Assembly: GCF_030581075.1 (NCBI RefSeq)
Contig: NZ_JAUQSW010000003.1
Coordinates: 186,001-250,000, forward strand
Source: Hymenobacter cheonanensis
Lineage (GTDB): Bacteria; Bacteroidota; Bacteroidia; Cytophagales; Hymenobacteraceae
Direction of reading: 5' to 3'
DNA length: 64,000 nt
This document shows, one piece after another, positions 59,486-64,000 of the stretch. Numbering within the stretch: the stretch's first letter is position 1; each line of letters begins with the position of its first letter. The position numbers and the translations under genes are program-made. The notes below the pieces were generated by a model. The model did no database searches and had not been told where the DNA came from. It saw nothing but the letters and a program-made list of their open reading frames with translations.

Positions 59486-62400
59486 TTACACCGTGGCCGT
59501 GCTCAGCTTAGGAGAGTCGCCGGGCAGGCCGGTTACGTCTTCGCCAGCCGCTTTGCGCTCGCGCTCCTCCTTCTTCCCGTAGGTGTCAAGGATGATGGGC
59601 GTGGCAATGAACAGCGATGAGTACGTGCCGAAGATGATGCCGATAATCATGGCAAACGAGAACGAGCGCAGCGTTTCGCCGCCGAAGATGTAGAGCACGA
59701 GCACTACCAGGAACACGGTGGTGAACGTAATCATGGTGCGCGAGAACGTCGAGTTCAGGGCTGGGTTTACCACCTGGGCGAAGGTCAGCTTGGGGTTTTC
59801 GCGCAGGTACTCGCGCACCCGGTCGTAGATAACCACGGTGTCGTTCATCGAGAAGCCGATGATGGAGAGCACGGCGGCCACGAAAATCTGGTCCATCTCA
59901 TACTTCAGGCCGAAGGCGGCGGCGATGGGGTAGGAGGCGATAACGAGCAGCGCATCGTGGAATAGCGCGATAACGGCGGCCATCGAGTACTGCCACTTCT
60001 CGAAGCGGAAGAGCACGTAGACGAAGATGCCGAGCAGCGTGAGGGCTAGCGACAGGAAGGAGGTGCGCTTGATGTCGTCAGCGATGGTAGCGCCTACTTT
60101 AGAAGTCGACTGAATAACCGGCGCGTCGGCCTTGTACTTGCTCAGGCCCTGGTTGAGGGCGTCGGCTACGGTTTTGTCGGCGGTCTGGCTCTCATCCTCA
60201 GCCAGGTAGCTGGTGGTGATGCGCAGGCGGTCGGGGCTGCCGTACTGCTTTACTTCGAGGCCCGTGCCTTTGAAGGTGGGCTCCAGGGTGGTACGCACAT
60301 CGGAAGGCACCATCTGCTTGTTGAAGTCAACTACGTAGGAGCGGCCGCCCTTGAAGTCGACGCCCAGGTTGGGGCCGCCCTGCAGGTACATCAGCACGAA
60401 GCCCGTGACGATAACGATGGTCGAGAAGGCGTAGGCGATTTTGCGCTTGCCCACGATGTCGAAATTCACGTTCTTGAACAGGTTGCGCGAGATGGAAGTC
60501 GAGAACGTCATGGCGCTCGTCGTCTTGCCCTTAATCAGCGCCTCGATGATGAGGCGCGACACGTACACGGCCGACAGGAACGAGGTGAGCACGCCGATGC
60601 CGAGCGTTACGGCGAAGCTCTGCACCGGGCCCGTGCCAAAGAAGCCCAGGATGATGGCGATGAGCATCGTGGTCACGTTCGAGTCGAAGATGGCCGAGAA
60701 GGCGCGCGAGTAGCCGGCGTTCACGGCATCGTGCAGCGAGTGGCCGTGGTCCAGCTCTTCGCGGATACGCTCGAAAATCAGCACGTTGGCATCAACCGAT
60801 GAGGCGATTACCAGAATCAGGCCGGCGATGCCGGGCAGCGTGAGGGCGGTGCCAAACGGGGCTAGCACGCCCAGAATCAGGAACATGTTGAAGAGCAGGG
60901 CCGCATCGGCTACGAGGCCGGCGCGGCCGTAGTACAAGGCCATGAACACCATGATGATAACCAGGCCGGCCAGCGACGAGTACAAACCTTGGTTGATGGC
61001 TTCCTTGCCGAGCGAGGGGCCTACTACGGCTTCTTCCACGATGCGGGTAGGAGCGGGGAGTTTACCGGCTTTCAGCACCTGGGCCAGGTCTTGGGCTTCG
61101 TCGATGGTGAAGTTGCCCGAAATACTGGTGTTGCCACCCGTGATTTCGCTCTGCACCACGGGGTCCGAATACACCACGTCGTCGAGCACCACGGCCACTT
61201 GCTTGCCGATATTGGCGCCGGTCATCTTGCCCCACTTGCGGGCGCCGGTGGGGTTCATGCTCATGCTCACCTCGGGGCGGCCGGTCTGGTCGTAGTCCTG
61301 GCGGGCGTCGCTCACTACCTCGCCGCTGATGGGCGCGGCAATGGTGCCGGTGCGGTCTTTCTTCACCGCCACCAGGCGCAGAAACTGCTGGCCGTTAAAC
61401 TCTACCGGCTTGTTGGTGTAGAGCAGGGCCATATTGTTGGGCAGCACGCTGCGGGCTTCGTCGGTGCGTAGTAGCGTATTCATGCGGGCAGTATCGCGCA
61501 GGTTCACGCCCAGCGCGCCGGGCATGGTGAGCAGGCTGGCCAGCACGCCGCCTTTTGGGTTGGCAGTAGCCGCCGAGTCGGTTTTAGCTTTGGCGGCCGG
61601 GGCCTTCTTAGCCAGCTGGGCGGCTAGCGAAGTCGTGTCGCCTTTGGCGCCACCAGCGGCAGCAATGGTCGAATCGGCCTTGGCTACGGCAGCGGCCGGG
61701 CCGGTCGCTTTCTGCTTGGCAGTCAGGATTTGGTCGAGCTGACCGAGGTAGGGAACTACCTCGTTCTGAGCCCACACTTCGTAAAATTCGAGCTTGGCCT
61801 GGCCTTGCAGCAGCTTGCGCACGCGGTCGGGGTTATCCACGCCGGGCAGCTCTACCTGAATGCGGCCGGTACCCTTCACGCGCTGAATGTTGGGCTGATT
61901 TACGCCAAACTTATCCACGCGCTTGCGCAGAATGTCAAACGAGCGGCCGATGGCGTCTTCCTCTTCTTTGTCAATGGCAGCTAGCACGCGGGCGTCGGTG
62001 CTGTTGAGGTCAATTTTGCGGTCTTTGTTAACCGAGTTGGCGAAGATGCGGCTCAGCGGCACGCCGGGCGCCGTTTCCTTATAGGCCTGGTAAAACAGCG
62101 TGGTGAAGGCCGTGCCCGAGTTGGTTTTCTGGCGCTCTTGGGCCAGCTCGATAGCCTTGTTGAAGGCCGGGTCCTTCGAGTTGCCCGACATGGCCCGCAC
62201 AATCTCCACCGGCGATACTTCCAGCGTCACGTGCATGCCGCCCTTCAGGTCGAGGCCGAGGCCTAGCTGGCTTTCGCGCACATCGCGGTACGTAAGCGAG
62301 CCCAGCACGGGCGCCCGCCACACCGAGTCGAGGTAGTGCTGGCGCTGCAGCTCATTCACCTGGCCATTGTGGGTGGCGTAGGCCACCGCCTTGTCCTGCA

Positions 62401-62491
62401 CCCCGTTCGAGACATACGTCAGGAACAAGTGGTAGCCACAGATAATGGCCACCACCACAGTGAGGGTAATAATAAATCCTTTGTAACGCAT
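59486..62491 (-). CDS. secDF: fused protein-export protein SecDF
   Basis: A 1001-residue fusion of SecD and SecF, as is usual in Bacteroidota. The SecD half shows L-G-L-D-L-K-G-G near residue 80, the long periplasmic P1 domain with a low-complexity Ala/Lys segment (about 260-320), and S-V-D-A-N-V-L-I-F-E-R-I-R-E-E. The SecF half shows G-V-D-F-K-G-G and S-M-N-D-T-V-V-I-Y-D-R-V-R-E. The complex uses proton motive force to pull proteins through SecYEG. Confidence 0.96.
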   Translation of the reverse strand: MRYKGFIITLTVVVAIICGYHLFLTYVSNGVQDKAVAYATHNGQVNELQRQHYLDSVWRAPVLGSLTYRDVRESQLGLGLDLKGGMHVTLEVSPVEIVRAMSGNSKDPAFNKAIELAQERQKTNSGTAFTTLFYQAYKETAPGVPLSRIFANSVNKDRKIDLNSTDARVLAAIDKEEEDAIGRSFDILRKRVDKFGVNQPNIQRVKGTGRIQVELPGVDNPDRVRKLLQGQAKLEFYEVWAQNEVVPYLGQLDQILTAKQKATGPAAAVAKADSTIAAAGGAKGDTTSLAAQLAKKAPAAKAKTDSAATANPKGGVLASLLTMPGALGVNLRDTARMNTLLRTDEARSVLPNNMALLYTNKPVEFNGQQFLRLVAVKKDRTGTIAAPISGEVVSDARQDYDQTGRPEVSMSMNPTGARKWGKMTGANIGKQVAVVLDDVVYSDPVVQSEITGGNTSISGNFTIDEAQDLAQVLKAGKLPAPTRIVEEAVVGPSLGKEAINQGLYSSLAGLVIIMVFMALYYGRAGLVADAALLFNMFLILGVLAPFGTALTLPGIAGLILVIASSVDANVLIFERIREELDHGHSLHDAVNAGYSRAFSAIFDSNVTTMLIAIILGFFGTGPVQSFAVTLGIGVLTSFLSAVYVSRLIIEALIKGKTTSAMTFSTSISRNLFKNVNFDIVGKRKIAYAFSTIVIVTGFVLMYLQGGPNLGVDFKGGRSYVVDFNKQMVPSDVRTTLEPTFKGTGLEVKQYGSPDRLRITTSYLAEDESQTADKTVADALNQGLSKYKADAPVIQSTSKVGATIADDIKRTSFLSLALTLLGIFVYVLFRFEKWQYSMAAVIALFHDALLVIASYPIAAAFGLKYEMDQIFVAAVLSIIGFSMNDTVVIYDRVREYLRENPKLTFAQVVNPALNSTFSRTMITFTTVFLVVLVLYIFGGETLRSFSFAMIIGIIFGTYSSLFIATPIILDTYGKKEERERKAAGEDVTGLPGDSPKLSTATV

Positions 62492-62502
62492 TGCGTAGTA
62501 GT

Positions 62503-62609
62503 ATGAGTTATGAAGTAAAAGTTAAGAGTTACTGAGGTGAGCTATAAGTTAATGTGCAGCGAGGGCCGAACCCAACTCACCGCTTCTAACTCCTCGCTCT
62601 TAGCTACCA
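62503..62609. repeat. palindromic intergenic element, family B
   Basis: Imperfect inverted repeat of gttaagagtt / gagttagaag-type words (left ...agttaagagttactgaggtgag, right ctcaccgcttctaactcctcgctct). It fills the whole gap between the secDF start and the next gene's stop. Confidence 0.7.
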
Positions 62610-62990
62610 CTAGGGTGCCTGCGGCGACAATGCCGCGCCCAGCAGCCGCTGGCGGCACAGCTGCGCCACGAAGGCGCTCGACCCATTTGCTTGTGCCGCT
62701 ACCAGGGCGCGGCGCACCAGGTGCGGCGCCCAAGCGGCGCGCCACGTAGCCGGTAGCCACCCTAGCGCAAAGGCCGGGGCCACGTAGCTACCCAGCGGCG
62801 AGGCCGCTTCCAGCAATACTTTTTGCTTGATAACGGTGGCGCGCGGGGTTGCGCTCACCTGCGGGCGGGCCGGGCTAGCCGGGCGCAACAAGCTCACTGT
62901 CCGGCCATTCAGGCCCAGCAATAGCAGTACCGGCAGGGCCACCAAGGCCACGCGTAGTAACTGTTTGAACTGGGAAAGGGAATAGCGCAT
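62610..62990 (-). CDS. hypothetical single-pass membrane protein
   Basis: A 126-residue protein (start ATG at 62988-62990) with an N-terminal membrane helix at about residues 10-28 (V-A-L-V-A-L-P-V-L-L-L-L-G) and an Arg/Ala-rich remainder. Family unknown. It lies between the DUF4268 gene and secDF on the same strand. Confidence 0.5.
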   Translation of the reverse strand: MRYSLSQFKQLLRVALVALPVLLLLGLNGRTVSLLRPASPARPQVSATPRATVIKQKVLLEAASPLGSYVAPAFALGWLPATWRAAWAPHLVRRALVAAQANGSSAFVAQLCRQRLLGAALSPQAP

Positions 62991-63052
62991 ACCTCGGGCA
63001 GAGCTACAAATATAACCCAGACTAACAGTTAGCCCCAAGCAAGGCCTAGCTG

Positions 63053-63520
63053 CTACCACTCGCGCAGCTCATCAAACGCGTACTGCGCGCCGCTCCAAAA
63101 CTCATCCAAGGCAATGAGGCGTGGCTTGAAAAAGGAAATAAGCGCCGGCCAGTCGTCGCGGTTGAAGAGGTTGGCGGGGGCTAGCTCCTTATAAATGCGG
63201 CTCAGTGGCTGGCCGTGCTCGTTCAGGGCATCGGCTTCCCAGGTCCACTCTTCGCTCAGAGTTTCGTGCAGCAGCGTTTTGAGGGTCAGAAACTGCTCGA
63301 AAAACAGCTCGCGCACGCCCGCATCGGGCTGCGTAAGCTCGATGGCGATGCTGGCGCGGCGGTTATCAGCGTGCAATTTGAATTGGACGCCCTTCACGCC
63401 CGTTTTGTAATTGACCCAGCTCACGGGCCAGCCGTCAAACGAGCGCACCGGGGCCATGTACTGGCCAAAGGCAGTCCAGAACGCCTGGCGCAGCTGCGAG
63501 GCTTCGGCTTTGCTATACAT
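63053..63520 (-). CDS. DUF4268 protein
   Basis: A 155-residue protein matching DUF4268: A-F-W-T-A-F-G-Q-Y-M-A-P-V near residue 14, W-V-N-Y-K-T-G-V-K, I-A-I-E-L-T-Q-P-D-A-G and I-S-F-F-K-P-R-L-I-A-L-D-E-F-W. The domain occurs with restriction-like proteins and alone; function unknown. It follows the uridine kinase gene by 30 bases. Confidence 0.85.
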   Translation of the reverse strand: MYSKAEASQLRQAFWTAFGQYMAPVRSFDGWPVSWVNYKTGVKGVQFKLHADNRRASIAIELTQPDAGVRELFFEQFLTLKTLLHETLSEEWTWEADALNEHGQPLSRIYKELAPANLFNRDDWPALISFFKPRLIALDEFWSGAQYAFDELREW

Positions 63521-63550
63521 AAGCAGTTATGCTAAGCGAGGCGGCTCTGG

Positions 63551-64000
63551 CTAGGCGCTCTCCGCCACCTTGCTACGCAAATAACCGATGAGTACGGCTA
63601 GCCCGTTTTCAAAATGCCGGTTGTTCGGAATGATGATATCCGCGTCAGCCTTAAAGGGTTGAATATATTTTTCGTAGGTTGGCGCCACGTGGTTGGTATA
63701 GCGGTAGAGGACATCCTGCAGGTCGTAGCCGCGCTCGTCGCGGTCGCGCACTATGCGGCGGTGCAGCTTCACGTGCTCCTGGGCATCGATATACACCTTG
63801 AGGTCGAGCAGCTTAGCAATTTCCTCGAAGTAGAACACGAAAATGCCCTCCACCACCACAATGGGCGCGGGCCGAAACACCAGCTCGGCGGGCACCACGT
63901 TGGGGTTATTGAAGGTGTATTCGGTGCGGCGCACCTCCTGGCCGCTGCGCAGCAGGCGCACATCGGCAGCGTAGGCGGCTGAGTCGATACTGGAGGGCAG
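63551..64000 (-). CDS. udk: uridine kinase, C-terminal part
   Basis: The frame remains open to the end of the window, so the N-terminus with the P-loop lies beyond base 64000. Visible: V-V-V-E-G-I-F-V-F-Y, R-R-I-V-R-D-R-D-E-R-G-Y and Y-I-Q-P-F-K-A-D-A-D-I-I-I-P-N, typical of uridine/cytidine kinase, which makes UMP or CMP in pyrimidine salvage. The family is about 210 residues, so roughly one third is missing. Confidence 0.88.
   Translation of the reverse strand: MPSSIDSAAYAADVRLLRSGQEVRRTEYTFNNPNVVPAELVFRPAPIVVVEGIFVFYFEEIAKLLDLKVYIDAQEHVKLHRRIVRDRDERGYDLQDVLYRYTNHVAPTYEKYIQPFKADADIIIPNNRHFENGLAVLIGYLRSKVAESA

Noticed and set aside
59322..59582. 86-residue frame before secDF
   Set aside because: Crosses the secDF terminator and its coding end; no codon bias.

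Overview
The window reads as chromosomal DNA from a high-GC member of the Bacteroidota, most likely a Hymenobacter-like Cytophagales. The supporting signs are a GC-rich coding sequence, promoter -7 elements of the Bacteroidota TAnnTTTG type in front of many genes, a fused SecDF, and families typical of the phylum (DUF5777, DUF3108, BatD, TonB-dependent receptor with CarboxypepD-like domain, paired MoxR and parvulin genes). Genus is an inference from protein style, not from a marker search. I see no tRNA, rRNA, CRISPR array, prophage or transposase gene.

Layout. 1-7 kb: end of a FUSC/YccS-like membrane protein, an AT-rich overlapping gene pair with a PD-(D/E)XK-like protein, an AmpG-like MFS transporter and small envelope or hypothetical genes. 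7-10.6 kb (minus): rplM-rpsI-rpsB-tsf with a promoter, a leader hairpin and an internal terminator-like element, then an RluA-type pseudouridine synthase. 10.6-14.8 kb (minus): PhoR-like kinase and OmpR-like regulator, a DUF3108 protein, recA. 14.9-22.6 kb: a compositionally mosaic outer-membrane-like protein, a GNAT enzyme, MoxR and two parvulin-type chaperones. 22.7-27.4 kb (minus): a SpoIIE phosphatase / STAS / RsbW-like partner-switching set, then guaB. 27.5-34.2 kb: a tiny lipoprotein, an FRG-domain protein, an SDR oxidoreductase, HrpB helicase, DUF2071 and rhodanese proteins. 34.2-43.7 kb: PnuC with a NadR-like kinase, aldose epimerase, DUF4139, a TPP riboswitch controlling a TonB receptor (probable thiamine uptake), and modABC. 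43.7-50 kb: glutaryl-CoA dehydrogenase-like enzyme, a decayed accessory patch, HIRAN protein, ruvB and queG. 50-64 kb: two ferritin-like secreted proteins, BatD, aroC, an Nfu protein, a CPBP protease, a cytochrome c-YceI-DUF5777 operon, secDF, DUF4268 and the end of a uridine kinase gene.

The most distinctive feature is a dense set of intergenic palindromic elements of about 60-110 bp in at least three sequence families. One probable member is carried in frame inside hrpB, and another supplies part of a promoter. Other points of interest are a parvulin chaperone with an OmpA-like segment, a partner-switching module in a lineage not known for a SigB-type sigma factor, two genes broken at a tandem repeat or a hairpin, and enrichment of the hexamer GCTAGC in coding DNA.
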